A stretch of DNA of 64,000 nucleotides from Nymphaea colorata (GCF_008831285.2 NC_045139.1:10946704-11010703); one strand, 5' to 3'. Numbered from the stretch's first letter, positions 1 through 12,285 are shown. The notes: a model not told the origin generated them from the sequence alone. Numbers and translations are program-made.

Positions 1-1560
1 CATTTCGCCGGCTGGGTTTGGAGCAATTTAACGGTCTTTTAAAATTAATTTTCCTTTTATAAAGCCTTATCGGATATGATACATGAGATGAGAAGGGGAA
101 AAACTTCTTTTTCTTTTTCCTTCTGTACGGCTGGCGAAGGAGTTTAATTTAATTTTTAAACCCACCCTGTAATTTGGACCTTTAAATTTGGCGTTGGCAC
201 GTGAAGGGCTCAAAAAGCATAAAAAATTTAATGAAATCGATCCAATGATTCCTTTTCCCGGGTTCATTCACAAACTGTAAATTAAAAATTACTTTCCCTT
301 CACCAAAGCGAGATGAATAACGCTTGAGAAAATGGCAGGTAAGCAACTTTCATAATATTGTAAGCCCTTCTTTGTTAACTGAACAACCATCGTAAAGCTG
401 TTATTACCGCGGTTGAAGTTAAAAAAAAAAAAAAAATAAGGACAATTCTAAATCACAATGAGGACAATAAAAGATGAATCTGACGACTATGATCCATGAC
501 ATTTTATAAGAGATTATAAACTATTTAGAGGTAGAAGATTAGTGCCCAACAGGTGGACTCAACTTTATATCCATTATCCACCAATATTTTGATAAAATAA
601 TAGTGAAAATAAATTTTGTTTTAAAAATATCTAGCACCCATAAGTGTCATCCGTGTGATCTTAAGGTATGCCCTTTAACTCGAGCCTGAACTCGAACTCG
701 GCTCGACTAATGAAACCATGAGCTTGACTCGGCTCGAGTTCGAAAATAGTTCGATGAGTTGAGCTCGAGCTTGACTCGATTAAGGCTCAACAAACTCGAT
801 TAAGGCTTGAGCTCGAATCAACGGTTACGTGTTGAGTTTGAACGCCAACTCAATTATTTGAACGAGTCAAACTCATAAACTCAAGCTCGCCTCGTTAAAC
901 AAATGACTAGGTTCGAACTCGTTCATGAGTCGAGCTCAACTCATTGTTCACCCTTACCTTTAACTCTAATGTCAAATATGGCACTGTTTACTACTTCCTG
1001 ATCTGTATGGCTTTATTATGTTATACCATTCAATCTCAATGTCCAGCATTTTGTGATTCATGAAAATAACACTAACGAGAGTCAAACTAAAAAGTGCTAA
1101 AATGGCCATAAAAAGCCAAACAAAAAACTTGTCGTTTTGAAAATTACTTGGGGAAGATGGGCGTTATTAATATAATATTTTACATGAACAAAAATGGCCG
1201 GTTAAATAATAAATGAACATAAAATCAACGAAGATTTGTTCAAGTTAGTTAGCGAAGGTCAGCCTTCCGAATCACCGTTTGGTCCAGCCAAGCCTAACCG
1301 AACCAAACCCGAATGACCCGTTCGTACTCCAAACGTGTCCTATCCAAACCGTTTATCTGAAGAAGAAAACCAAATCTAAAACAGACGAGACTCATAGCAC
1401 CGGACCCGAACTCGAAACCAAAAGAGTTAGACAGGTGCATAATCGGTTCCTTTTCTTGACCCGAACCGGTTCACGCGTGTCCCAAAATGACTTCTTTGTC
1501 CAGAGGAGTCTGCTTGCTTACGTACGATATTCTTTACCAATTGTGGGCCAGAGCGAGGCT
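1..1560. other. AT-rich intergenic DNA without a supported gene
   Basis: No open frame here resembles a protein I know. Apart from the CTCGAG-rich repeat described separately at about 665-955, I see only AT-rich sequence and short homopolymers. The last few hundred bases lead into the CT-rich leader of the RING gene and may hold its promoter. Confidence 0.5.
665..955. repeat. CTCGAGC-rich degenerate MITE-like repeat
   Basis: The stretch is made of alternating GAGCTCGA, GACTCG and AACTCG words on both strands, so it can fold on itself. The same vocabulary makes up the better-bounded hAT-type element at 37211-37639, so this is probably an older relative. I could not define its ends or a target duplication with confidence. 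Confidence 0.45.
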
Positions 1561-1569
1561 ATTTGCGTA

Positions 1570-3017
1570 ATTTCTTGACATGGATCGCTCTCTGTAACTC
1601 TCTCTCGCTCTTCTGTCAGGGCGACGCCGGACAATCCGGGGAGCGTTAGCCTCGCGCTCTCTCTCTCTAGAATTTTTTTCGTGACCCTTTAATTCGTGGC
1701 TCTCTCGGTCTCCGGGCGGGGAAGAGGGAGAGAGGGAGGGAGGGGGAAGAAGGACGAGGTACAAATCCTCCCTTCTCGCTCAAGATTGCGCAGAGCCGGA
1801 GACGGGAGTCTGAATCTCCCTCCCCCTCTGTCTCTCTGGAGCGGCGGCCGCCGGCGTTGTTGCGGTTCCGTGGCGCCGTCGGTTTAGGGAGAAGTTTACA
1901 TCGGGGGGAGGCTAGATCGGCCGGGAGAGCGCAAAGAAAGGACGTCTCCTCGTCGCTCGAGTCTGCGACGGAAGAGAGTCAGAGGGAGAGGGACGGGGAC
2001 AGGGAGACGAAAGCGACTGGAGAAAGGAATCCGATGACGCGAGCGGGAGGGGTCGCCGATGCTTGAAAAAGGTTCGCCTCTTGATGCTTGCGGCATCCTC
2101 AGGTTGGAGTTTTCACTGCGGTGGAGGGCGTGGGGTTAGCTTTTTTTCTCTTGATCTCGTTTGGATATTGTGGAAATCGAGGCGTTTTTGGACCCTTGTT
2201 CTGTTATTTCTGTATATTGGAGGCGGGTTTCCTGGTGATCCTCTGTTTCCGCGTTGTTTTTTGATCGTTGCCGGCGCTCGTCCTCCGGGAATCGGGTCCT
2301 AATTCCGGCTTCCTCTTAGAATTTCGTTCGTCTTTATGAATTCCCGCGAATCCTGCTGTTGGCGAAGATACGGAAGCTCTTTTCCTTTCATTTTTGATCA
2401 CCGATTGTCTTTCTCCCCATCCTGGATAAATTAAAGGCTTTATATTTCAAAACTTTGATGTTCATTCGGTAATTCCGTGATTTCTTCTTTGTTTCGCTAT
2501 TGCATGTCCTCTGCTTTGTGCAGGCCGAGGAAAAGTTTTGCCCTCAAGCTTCGAACTTTCGGGGGTTTCTCTTCAAGTAGGTCTAGTTTTCCTCTTTCGA
2601 TTTGTGTCCTGCTGGAAATCTGGCGCTTCTTCAATTGGTTTCTCTTTTTCATCTCTGTGATAAATTAGCCAACCTCTGCTTCGTTTCTTTTTCATCTCTC
2701 TGTGATAAATTAGCCAACCTCTGCTTCGTTTTCTACATCCGAAGGATAAATTCCATTTCTCTTGAAAATCCGCCTTTCTAGTGTTAGATATCTGCACCTT
2801 TTAATGCGAGATTGATTTTCCTTACAGGTTTGCCGTATTCACGGATCGTCTTTACTAAGAGTATATTCCGCTTTGCTGGCTGCACTTTTAATCGTTTCCG
2901 CCATTTTAAAAGATTCATCCCCCAACATTCTCTCGCTCTCCACTATTCATTGGCAGAAAAGTTCATTTCATTGTAATTCTCACCCCCATCGACCAAGAAG
3001 ATAGTGGGGAAAGGACC
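1570..3017 (+). promoter_or_regulatory. Probable CT-rich promoter/5' leader of the RING gene
   Basis: From about 1,590 the DNA turns sharply CT/GA- and GC-rich, with CTCTCTCTCG tracts and GAGAGGGAGGGAGGG, which is typical of plant 5' leaders. Several short open frames occur but none has a recognisable product. The distance to the RING start codon, about 1.4 kb, suggests a 5'-UTR intron, and candidate junctions exist (for example TGCAG at 2518-2522), but I could not choose among them. The final stretch before the ATG is a normal leader ending in GGACC just before the start. Confidence 0.4.
2643..2732 (+). repeat. Tandem duplication of about 45 bp in the RING-gene leader
   Basis: A unit reading CTTTTTCATCTC, then TGTGATAAATTAGCC, then AACCTCTGCTTCGTTT occurs twice head to tail. 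The second copy has an extra TC. The near identity points to a recent slippage or unequal-exchange event. Confidence 0.8.
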
Positions 3018-3827
3018 ATGGAGGAGAGGGGGAGAAGGTCGACGCTTCTGGACCAAATGACCGTCCAGACGCTCAACCTCGGCGATTTCCTCCAAGCGCA
3101 AGAGGAGGACCCATCGCAGCAACGCCGGACGCTCGGCGCTGTCCTCAAGATCGAGGACGCACGCGGTGGCAGCCAGAGCCTACTCGACATCCTCAACAGC
3201 GAAGACGTCCATAGCGCCCTCCGCCCTGGTTCCAAGATGCCGTGGAAGTCATTCGTCCATCGTCTCAGGCATCGTCGAGTCGCCGCTGCCTTCGCCTGCC
3301 CCCCGCCAGCTAGACGGCCGGCCGGGAACGAATCCGAGCACCAGCCCGAGCAGGAGAGCGTGACGTTCGCGCAGAACTCCCCTCCGGAGGAAGTGGCGTC
3401 TGAAGGGGAGACGATTCGGCGGGCGAGCATGAACCTCGCGGCGGCGTTGGCGGCAGAAAGGGAGAGCAGTCGGGCCACCGTGGAAGCAGAGGGCTCAATG
3501 GCACCGGCGACCGAAGTGGGCACACCGGTCAGGATGTCGCTGATGGCGCTATTGGAGGAGGCAGACCGACCGGCGATGGACGACGGCCCACCGCGGCCGG
3601 CGGCGGCAGGCGTGCTGAGGGAAGCTGAGCCTGGCTGCGGCATGGAGGAGGCAGGGCCGGGGGCCGTGGAACGGTCATGTTGCGTATGCATGGTGCGGCA
3701 CCGGGGCGCGGCCTTCATCCCCTGCGGCCACACCTTCTGCAGGGCGTGCTCGCGCGAGCTGTGGGTGAGCCGCGGCTCCTGTCCTCTCTGCAACGGATTC
3801 ATCCTCGAGATCCTGGACATCTTTTAG
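3018..3827 (+). CDS. C3HC4 RING-finger protein, probable E3 ubiquitin ligase
   Basis: An intronless gene of 269 codons. The protein ends in a C3HC4 RING finger: CCVC at residues 221-224, an 11-residue spacer, CGHTFC at 236-241, RAC at 242-244 and CPLC at 255-258, leaving only 11 residues after the last cysteine. All eight zinc ligands are present. RING domains of this kind recruit an E2 and pass ubiquitin to a substrate, so E3 ligase activity is the family-based inference. The rest is low-complexity and acidic, with a conserved-looking N-terminus (TLLDQMTVQTLNLGDFLQ, about residues 10-27), and has no transmembrane segment or signal peptide. The ATG lies in GGACCATGG, a good plant context. The coding region is markedly GC-rich compared with its flanks. 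This also creates a long antisense open frame that I do not accept. The substrate and exact orthologue are unknown. Confidence 0.85.
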   Translation: MEERGRRSTLLDQMTVQTLNLGDFLQAQEEDPSQQRRTLGAVLKIEDARGGSQSLLDILNSEDVHSALRPGSKMPWKSFVHRLRHRRVAAAFACPPPARRPAGNESEHQPEQESVTFAQNSPPEEVASEGETIRRASMNLAAALAAERESSRATVEAEGSMAPATEVGTPVRMSLMALLEEADRPAMDDGPPRPAAAGVLREAEPGCGMEEAGPGAVERSCCVCMVRHRGAAFIPCGHTFCRACSRELWVSRGSCPLCNGFILEILDIF

Positions 3828-4911
3828 CAGGTACACGTTTCATCTTCCAATTGGCCGATACGGATTAAACAAAATTGGTCTTTTCAACGTCTCCGTTCGT
3901 TCCCTTCTCTCGCCTATTCTCTTTTTTTTCGTTTTTCTTTTTCCCCTTGTTTTGTTTTGTTTTTGTTTTTTTTTGTGTTTTCTATTTTTGGGGGATCTTT
4001 CACCTGTGATAGATCGCTCCCAACATGGGACAAAAGGAAAAAAAATGGTGTCGAGAAAAAGGGATGAAGATGATGATGGGAATGGGCTTGCGTCTTTCTG
4101 CCGATATATTGTAAATGATGAATGTCCGTATGTCTTTGTAATTCAGTTAGCTCGAAAGGTAAAAGCAATTTGGTGCTTCTATTTAAAGCTTGCACTCATG
4201 GAGTTTCTTTTATTAAATATTTCCGATGGTAAATTTTCGATTTGTTAGGCGTTCCATTGACCACGACTTATCAAGAGTGGATGTTTACGCTAGAAAATGA
4301 CGACGGGTCTTTATCTCCCTGTTTCACTGAAGTGTTTCTTTCTCTCTCTCTCTCACATACTTTTCAATGTCACACTCCACCAGATGACATGTTTTTTCCA
4401 AGAACAAAAAGTGCTTGGATTTTCCATTTTGCTATAAGCAGGAGTTCCATGAATTTATTTTTAACTTAAGTGACCAATGATGCACCAAATTTTGGCCCTT
4501 AAATTCATGTTGGTCGAACTGTGCTAAATCCATCCGAGCTGAAATTGATCATAAAGGTGACATTAATGGGTTTCTGGTAGAAAGAATGGCCTGTCAATTT
4601 TTATTGCAACACTGCTGTCCGATTCATCTGACGGCGTTGGCCTGCGCAATTTGGTTTATGAAGAACCGACCATCACTGCACAAATTGGACAACGAGAGAC
4701 TATAGAGAAGCCTATGCAGATCTATCACATTCAACTATTAGAAAAAATAAAAAAAATTGAGAAAGGGTGAATTATACCAAAGATTACCTTGCAGTGGAAA
4801 GTATGAAATCTCGATGAACACCTATCTTTTACTTTGAGCCGCTTATCGCCTGAATCATGAAAAGAGAGTTGACCTAATCATCTGCTAAATCACTTTCTAA
4901 GAAAAGCTTCT

Positions 4912-4912
4912 C

Positions 4913-4962
<50 letters not shown>
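4912..4962. repeat. (TC)n microsatellite
   Basis: About 25 uninterrupted CT/TC dinucleotides lie between the RING gene and the retrotransposon. This is a simple-sequence repeat likely to vary in length between individuals. Confidence 0.95.
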
Positions 4963-4966
<4 letters not shown>

Positions 4967-7245
4967 GATTTAACAATTCTCAGTGCAAACCCTTCGACCC
5001 ACTTGCATCATTAATGTCTGTCATCTCATGTAGAAAACAGACGCAGGGAAAGAGACACTTTTTTGACAAATCCTGCTTGGCTTGTGATCTAATGAAGTCA
5101 CCAACGTGAAAGGGGAGCCTGCAAGAGTCCTCAAGATCAATGGTGGCAGTGGCGTGATGACCGTGGATCTGCAGATAAAATGCCATATTCAATCAAAGAA
5201 AGCTTAAAGAAAGGTACTATGTTTACCCAGTACATGAGTTGTCTGTGTCAGGAAGAAAACTAAAGAGGTGAGGTGGGGAATGTAACCATGGATTTATGGG
5301 CACCAGATATCATGGCATTTATTGTGGGCATGCTTGGAATAGACTATTCGTAATTAATAAGCTCTCAGAGAACCAGACAATGCACATTGCATGACTTCAG
5401 CTCAGTAAATATAAAAAAAAAAAAATTATGTTACTTTGATGACATACTGGTACAGTAACCTTCGCCATTAGAGTTGCTGTGGGTTCGGTGTGATTAAGGT
5501 CCGGATTGCATTTATACTGGGATCGATTTGAACAGATAAAAGCAGTAGAAGTAGAGTCAGTTGGTAAAGAAACAGTAATTGTTGAAAACTTATTAATATC
5601 ATATTGGACTTGTCTGCAATCTTACTTCACCCCCATGTGTGGTGGCAGTAAAGAGTCTGCCTCTGCCTCTGCCTCACGGGAGTTGGGATTCACTAAAGTA
5701 CAAAAGTGTCTTTAAACCTTTTCCGGATCTGGAACTAACTGTAGTTCTGTCTGTGATTTAAATGGTTTATTTGATGTAAACCAACTTCTGAATCCTATTC
5801 TATATGTATTCTTGAATTGATAAGCAGGTTCGCATCTTTGAGGTTTCAGAGTGCAAACTTGTTTTAAAATGATTCTAATATATATATATATATATATACA
5901 TTAGTAATTATAGATTTTAAAATCACTCGGCCTCTAACCATGACAGTTTGATTCAACATGATGGACGACTAAGACAAAAAAACAAGAAAAAAAATGTACT
6001 GGGCATTCCCATCCCCTAGCATTAGTTTTCATATTTTTCTCATGTTTTTGTTTCTTTCAACAATCTATTTTCATCAAATGTGCTGGTTATATGAGAGTAG
6101 TTATATATATACATATATATATATATAATAGAGAGAAAGACGTACGTAAATTTGACCATGGTAACTTACTGCAATTTCCCTCATTTTTAACTCAGCAGCT
6201 GCATCGTAAATGTTGATTCATTCGTTGACTAGAGAGAGAGAGATGCCAATCAATTTTGGCACATGTGGCCTACTGTGTATTTTCTACTGTCAGACCCCAA
6301 CAAAGTTAAAATGCTTTTAACCCCTCAGCAGTAATCGGAGAAAAGAAGTTTGGGTTAGGGGACTTTGGTCCGACCGGGTTCGGATCGCCATTCCGATTTA
6401 TAAGTAGGGAACCGAATGGTTCGGACATACTCTCGGGATTCCTGTGTTGTCTGATTATACCGAATTCGACAGTATCTAATTTTTTAAATTTACTTATAAA
6501 ACATTTACGTTCCTACCGATCGTTGTCACCCTTGATCTTCCAGTTGGTACCAACTCGCCCCAGTAATTTGAGATCACTAATTGGTAAAATAAACTTAAAC
6601 AAGACTGTATATATATTTAATATATATTTATTGATTTTTATATAGAATTATAATATTATATTACAATTAATTATATTTATATATTATTTTTATATTAAAT
6701 ATATATATTTTAATTTAATCGAGCCAGGTTCAGGCTTGGGTTTTAGGTATTGTGTCGAGCCTAGGCCTGGGTTTCGGGTTGGCCCAAGCCCGACTCCTTA
6801 TCGAACCGGCCTGATGCCCAGGCTTACCCCTAGGGTTGTAAATGGGTCGGAACATGAATTCCAAATATATAAGAAATCAATTGATGCGTATAGTCCCGAA
6901 CATCGTCCCTACCCACGACCCACAACCCTCCCCCCTCTTTTCCGGGGTCTAAGACTGCTTTGGGTTCACACTAGGGAGCGTCACACCTATCAACTGTTGT
7001 GCATCCACGGTTTACCCTGAAATGAATAAACTAGACTGCAACCCTAGGACATATGGAATACAATTTTTTTACTATGACATATGGAATACAATTTATTTGA
7101 CTATGTCAGATATGCACCTATGCACATCAATCTTGCTGACTATAGAAGTAACAAATCTCTCGAGTCATGTCTGCCTCATTTGCAACCCTGCCCCGTAAGG
7201 ACTGTCCTGACCTTTTGCATTTCAAAATAAGTGATCATTTCAAAA

Positions 7246-7248
<3 letters not shown>

Positions 7249-7300
<52 letters not shown>
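7249..7300. repeat. (AT)26 microsatellite
   Basis: A perfect run of AT dinucleotides covers this interval. The short open frame crossing it is a by-product of the repeat. Confidence 0.97.
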
Positions 7301-7303
<3 letters not shown>

Positions 7304-7433
7304 CAAGGTTAGTGGGATGACAAGTTTTAATGTCAACAAATTTCATGTAGTTTGCGTTATCCTCTTTAGTTATACTAAGGAATTTTGATACATGTTTAAT
7401 TATCCAATTTTTATTAATATCTAAATTACAAGG

Positions 7434-7690
7434 CCGAATGTGGTCTTTTAATTAACGCTGCCAAATTCCAAGAGAAATCTATTTGGGCAGACGATATTAT
7501 GCATAAGCATATTTTTCATGTCAAATTTTAGAACGTCGAGTGGCATCTTTCTAGGTTTAATGGTAGACTTGAGGGAAGTAATAGACATGGGGACCTTTCT
7601 AAACAACTTTGGAGAAACTTAGGTGTGTTATTTAACAATACTGAAAAGTTAAGTGTGCTTAATTTCTTGATGTTAAATCTTTACGTGTAT
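7434..7690 (+). pseudogene. Unidentified degenerate coding-like fragment
   Basis: One frame stays open except for a single TAG. It encodes words such as INAAKFQEKSIWADD and, after the stop, WHLSRFNGRLEG. The length and composition look like an old coding relic rather than random AT-rich DNA. The RFNGRLEG-like piece faintly recalls linker regions of plant LINE ORF2 proteins, but I cannot assign a family. No start codon or splice structure supports a live gene. Confidence 0.25.
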
Positions 7691-8635
7691 ATTAAAAAAA
7701 GCTATATATTTCTCTTTAGCCTATTAGTAAAAAGCTGCTGCTTTTCATACATCTCCCTATGACAGTGAAAACTTTGCTGCACTGTTGCTTGATGAAACCG
7801 CAGAAATCCAACTTCTTCATAGAATTGGTTGCCTTCGAAGCAAGGTTTTAGAAAATCTAAAAGATAGAAAAGAGTAATCATCAACTCAAAAGCTTGTCCT
7901 CTTCTAATTAATGTTAAGATGGAAAAGTAGTTCCAACTGCATCATTGGTATCCATAATCTGAGATTAGGTTAGAAAAAAAGAGGTTCATGCTTAATTGAT
8001 CAACATCACCAACAAAGTTAGTAGCCACATTATTAGACATTTGAATCTTCTGACTTGGGCAATATTCAAAACCAGCAATGAGTTTCAATGTGGTAGATAG
8101 CACACAAAGGGAAGACTGTCCTTCACACCTAACATATCTAAAAAGTTGGCCAATCAATTTGGAACTTGCATATTATGGCCAACCATTTTGTGTCTTTTGT
8201 TTTTGACTTTGGAAGGGGAATCACTGTACAGAGAATGGCTTTTTTCTTTTTCAATCACTAAAGTCTAACACTTCCAAATTGAAAAGGAAAGAGAACAGCA
8301 CAACTCTAAGGACCAAACTGGTCCTTGTTCATTGATTTCATATGCTCACTAGTGTAGCTTGAAATAAAAGGTAAACACCCATGTAAGGTTGCAAACAAAT
8401 TGTGCTGGATTATAATCCGGATCCGAAAACCATTAGACCAGAATCCCAATTATCCAGTAAAAATCTCCAGCATGTTAAAAAAATGGCCGAAAAAACAGCA
8501 CTTTAATGAATTGGAGATTGATCAAGATGATCACCAAATCCAATTTTTGAAACCAATCCAAACCCAAGTTATCAAATATGTGTTTTGGATTCTATTCTAA
8601 TGATTCAAATGTGGAGATAATGATGTTGTTTAGGG

Positions 8636-8893
8636 TTAGAAGTATCAGAGGAAGAATGTAAATATAAGCCTACTTGATAGATAGTTGAAGAAATAAAGTA
8701 GCAGGACTAGACCCTTGCAACCAGACCTTGATATGCCTTATGCCTTTAATACTGATAGTGTAATGACTCTGGAAAGTTTTTTTTTCTTCTAATGAAATGA
8801 GAATCGACTGAGGTTAACCCTAATCGTGTAGTGGTGGTTAAAGGGTGTGTCAGTCGTTTATTTTCATGTGCGTTCGTAGCTTGCAGGCTACCA
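8636..8893 (+). repeat. 5' LTR (partial) of the gypsy element
   Basis: This segment aligns with 12286-12513. Shared stretches include ATCAGAGGAAGA/ACCAGAGGAAGA, AAATAAAGTAGC, CAGACC(C/T)TGATATGCCTT, GTGGTTAAAGGGTGTGT, AGTCGTTTATTTTC and a terminal AGGCTACCA. The 3' edge ends in CA as LTRs do. The 5' edge is uncertain because similarity simply fades near 8,636. Identity is clearly below 90 percent, so the insertion is old. Confidence 0.8.
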
Positions 8894-8895
8894 AT

Positions 8896-8907
8896 TGGTA
8901 TCAGAGG
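8896..8907 (+). other. Primer-binding site complementary to initiator tRNA-Met
   Basis: TGGTATCAGAGG lies two bases after the end of the 5' LTR. The usual plant primer-binding site for initiator methionine tRNA reads TGGTATCAGAGC, so 11 of 12 bases agree. Its position fixes the + orientation of the element. Confidence 0.85.
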
Positions 8908-11681
8908 AAGGGTGACAGTGACAACCAAAGAGGCAAACACTGCAGTGGAATCCCTGAGGAAACAAGGAGATGCCGACTGTCGGGCTATCTCAGGGAAACT
9001 GAAATAGGCTAGAAGGTGAGTGAGATAGACCAAGTGGTAGGAGCCCTGAAAGCATAGCAGCATGTCATGCGTTCAGAGCAGCAACTGATGATGACGCTGC
9101 TGAAGGAGCTCCTCAATCGCACGTTCAATTGCAACAGATGGAGAAAATCAGAAAGGACAAATAGAAACACCAATGCCTCACCAGACACCGAGTATGTTCC
9201 TGACCAACAATTGCATTGGGGCTGCAGGAGGACAAGAGAACCATTTGGGTGATTGAAAACCCCCAAAATGGATTTGTCGAGGTTTTCAGGGAACGATACC
9301 CTAAGTTCAGTGTTTAAGCAGAACATTTCTTTGAGTATCAAGGAGTACCACCGAAGCAATGGGTCGTGCACGATGCGGTAACCTGGAAGGAGACACCATT
9401 CGTTTGTATGGATGGTTACACATCAGGGGAAGTCTCTGTGGAACGCATTATTGGAAGCCCTCACTATTTGATTGGGCCCCTCAACGTACTTAGATTATAA
9501 TGTTGAATTCTCTAAGATTCGCCAGAAAGGGACGGTGATTGAGTATCTGAGAAGACATACGCATAGATAGAGGTACAGGCAGCGAAACCTTAGTCACTTT
9601 TAGAGGCTTTTGAATTGGCGCGTCTGGTCATCACCAGATCAGGATGGCACTGGAGGGCACTCCAAATTCTTGAAGACCATTATGAGTTTAAGGTAATGCC
9701 CTTTGGACTGACAAATTTTCAAGCCACCTTTTAGACTCTTATGAACGAGATTTTCTAGGAGCAGTTGCGCAAACATGTCGTAGTAGTTTTTAATGACATC
9801 CTGGTTTACAGCAATAGCTTGGATCTTCAGAAGCTCTACTTGACAAATACTAAAAAGCCACAAACTTTATTCTAAAACTTGGAAGTGCACTTTCGCCAAA
9901 CCCCACATTGCATACTTGGGACACACGATCACGAAAACAAACCTGTGAATGGAAGGGGATAAAGTGGCTGCCATTAAAGAGTGGCCTTGACCTGAGATAA
10001 TTAAAGGTCTGTGATCATTCCTAGGCCTACTGGTTATTGCAGGAGGTTTGTGAAAGGTTTCAGTAAAGTAGCGGTGCCCCTAATGGATATGCTGAAGAGA
10101 GACAAGTGGGAATGGACCTCGCGATGATAGAATCTTTCAAAAAACTAAAAGAAGCAGTCATCATTGCACTTATCTTGGCTTTACCCGCCTTCACACAGTC
10201 CTTATCCATTGAAACTGATGTGTCAGAGATGGGCATAGGAGCAGTGCTGTAGTAAGGCCAGCACCTTCTTCAGCAAGGCTATGGGCATGACGTTCAAAGG
10301 CAAATCAGCCTACGAACAAGAGCTGATAGTTGTAGTCTTAGTTATCCGCAAATGACATCATTATGTGGTGTGGTAGAAGTTTAAGGTGTTCACAGATCAT
10401 CATACCCTGTGTTTTGTATGCAGCAGAAAGGTCTCACACCAACTCATTAGAAATGTTTAGTAAAACTAATGGGGTGTGATTTTGAGACATGCTATAAGAA
10501 GGGGCAGAAAACAGAATCACAGATGGGTTATTTCGCCGGTTTGAAGAAAAACAACCACAACCATAGCTAAACTTCCCATATTTAGTCAGTCAATAGCAGA
10601 CATATCGAAGCAAATAGAAGAGGAACATAGAACATCGGCAGGAATAAAAGAAATTAGAGAAAATATGGATGCTAACTCTATCTTGACTTATCGATATCAG
10701 TGAGAGAACTATACTCACATTACAGAAATCGAATCTATATACCTTCTGATTCTCCAATCGCCAAGCTGTTGTTGCAATAGTACCAAGATGCATTAGAAGC
10801 TGGTCATCAAAGCGTCGATCAAACCTATCAATGCATGTGTCACACCTTCTATTAGCCGGGAATGAAGAAATATGTGAAGGATTGTGTGAAAAGTTGTCAT
10901 CTATGCTAAAAGCACAAGTGTGAGACTTTGAAGCCAACAAGCCTGCTGCAACCCTTGTTGATTCCTTCACGCATGTGGGAAGACTTGCGCATAGACTTTA
11001 TTGAAGGGTTACCAAAATCAAAAGGGAAGCCACATGACTGGAAGGAACACCTGTCTTAGGCAGAGTTTGCCTACAATGTAGCCGTCCACTCATCTCTCAG
11101 AGTGTCTCTTGGAAGTGGTCTATGGACGTCCCCCTCCTAATCTCAAACCAATCAACTTGATGACGTTGATGTTCAGTTGATTAGCAAAGACAGTATTAGA
11201 ATTGATCAAGCATAAGTTGAAGGCATCTCAAAACCACTTGGTTCAGCAGCATAACAAAGGTCGCAAACACATGGAGTGAGGGATTCAGTTCATTTGAAGA
11301 ATTTTTCAGTGGAAAAGGTACCACAAAAGGCTGCTGAAGCACATAGATTTACTGCCAGATATTTTGCGCGCTATCCAATCTTGCAACGAGAGGGTAAGGT
11401 GGCCTACAAACAGCTGCTCGAATATTCATAGATTCATCTTGTCTTTCACATTTCTTAGCTTAAACCCTTTCGTACCAAGGATACTTTCCCTAGGCCTACC
11501 TCTCCACTACCGTCCACACAGCAAGGATCTCCTCCTCCATTTCACATCCTCCATAGGCGCTCTGTTCGCAAGAATGGCACATCCAAACAACAGTGGTTAG
11601 GAGAATGGCAAGGGGAGGAACACGTAGGAGGACCACTTTAGTTACAGCAGCGCTAGGACAATGAGTAACTTACCCTCCTGC

Positions 11682-12280
11682 TTGGATGGAGGGAAAGGGA
11701 GGGATTGATTAATCAATCGTTTGTTTGTTTGACTGATTAATTAAAAAGAAGATAAAGGAAAGAAAATTAAAAATTGAAGGAATGGAAAGAACTAGTCCTA
11801 TCTATTACTACCTGTATACCCTTGACCTTGCGTGGCCCTTTTTCCTCCTTCCCGCCGCTGGTCAAGACTTTGACGGGCGCCGGGTTTGTCTCTCCCTCCC
11901 TTCCCGTTACTGCTCTGAGACTTGGACGGTAATCTTCTCCATTCAGACCATACCAACTTTTGTCAGAGTCACCATTGCCACGTTTGGATAGTAGGTTGCC
12001 ATTGTTCATTGTGTTTCTTCTACACCTCTAGAATTGAATGTTAAGGGGCATTATGTAAAGTAATATAAATTCTATTCTTTTATTTTTTTATGTAGTCTAA
12101 ACAAACATATTTAGTAATTCTTTTTTTTTTATCCAAACAAGCTTTATAATCACTTCTTTTTTTTTTTTATTCAAACAAGCTTTATAATCACTTATTTCTT
12201 TTCATTTCCTTTCCTTTTCATTTCTTTCTGATTCCCTTTCCTTTCTACTCTTCTCTTTCCTTCCCTTTCCCTCCATCCAA
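11682..12280. mobile_element. 0.6 kb inverted-repeat element (MITE) at the gypsy 3' LTR
   Basis: The left end begins TTGGATGGAGGGAAAGGGA, and the right end is its exact reverse complement over 19 bases. The interior is AT-rich and contains a tandem pair of a 44-bp unit (AAACAAGCTTTATAATCACTT at about 12,135 and 12,175). It sits between the last integrase relics and the start of the recognisable 3' LTR, so it probably inserted after the retrotransposon. I could not find a target-site duplication, so the superfamily is unassigned. Confidence 0.7.
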
Positions 12281-12285
12281 ATCTT

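Larger units (their letters stand above)
3828..8630. other. Intergenic region with microsatellites and TE debris
   Basis: About 4.8 kb without a supported gene. The first part is the 3' region of the RING gene, with a possible splice donor (CAG/GTAC) just after its stop. Beyond that I see a long (TC)n tract, several (TA)n tracts, a GC-rich patch at 6,730-6,980 resembling part of a MITE (repeated GGCCTGGG/GCCCAAGCC words), a short direct repeat of GACATATGGAATACAATT at 7,048 and 7,076, and a degenerate open frame at about 7,434-7,690. Confidence 0.5.

Noticed and set aside
2963-3820. 285-codon open frame on the minus strand opposite the RING gene
   Set aside because: It mirrors the GC-rich RING coding region and has a low-complexity Ser/Arg/Pro-rich translation without any domain, whereas the plus strand has a complete RING finger.
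10590-10970. 126-codon minus-strand open frame in the retrotransposon
   Set aside because: The plus strand carries the gypsy integrase/RNase H relics, so the minus frame is a shadow.
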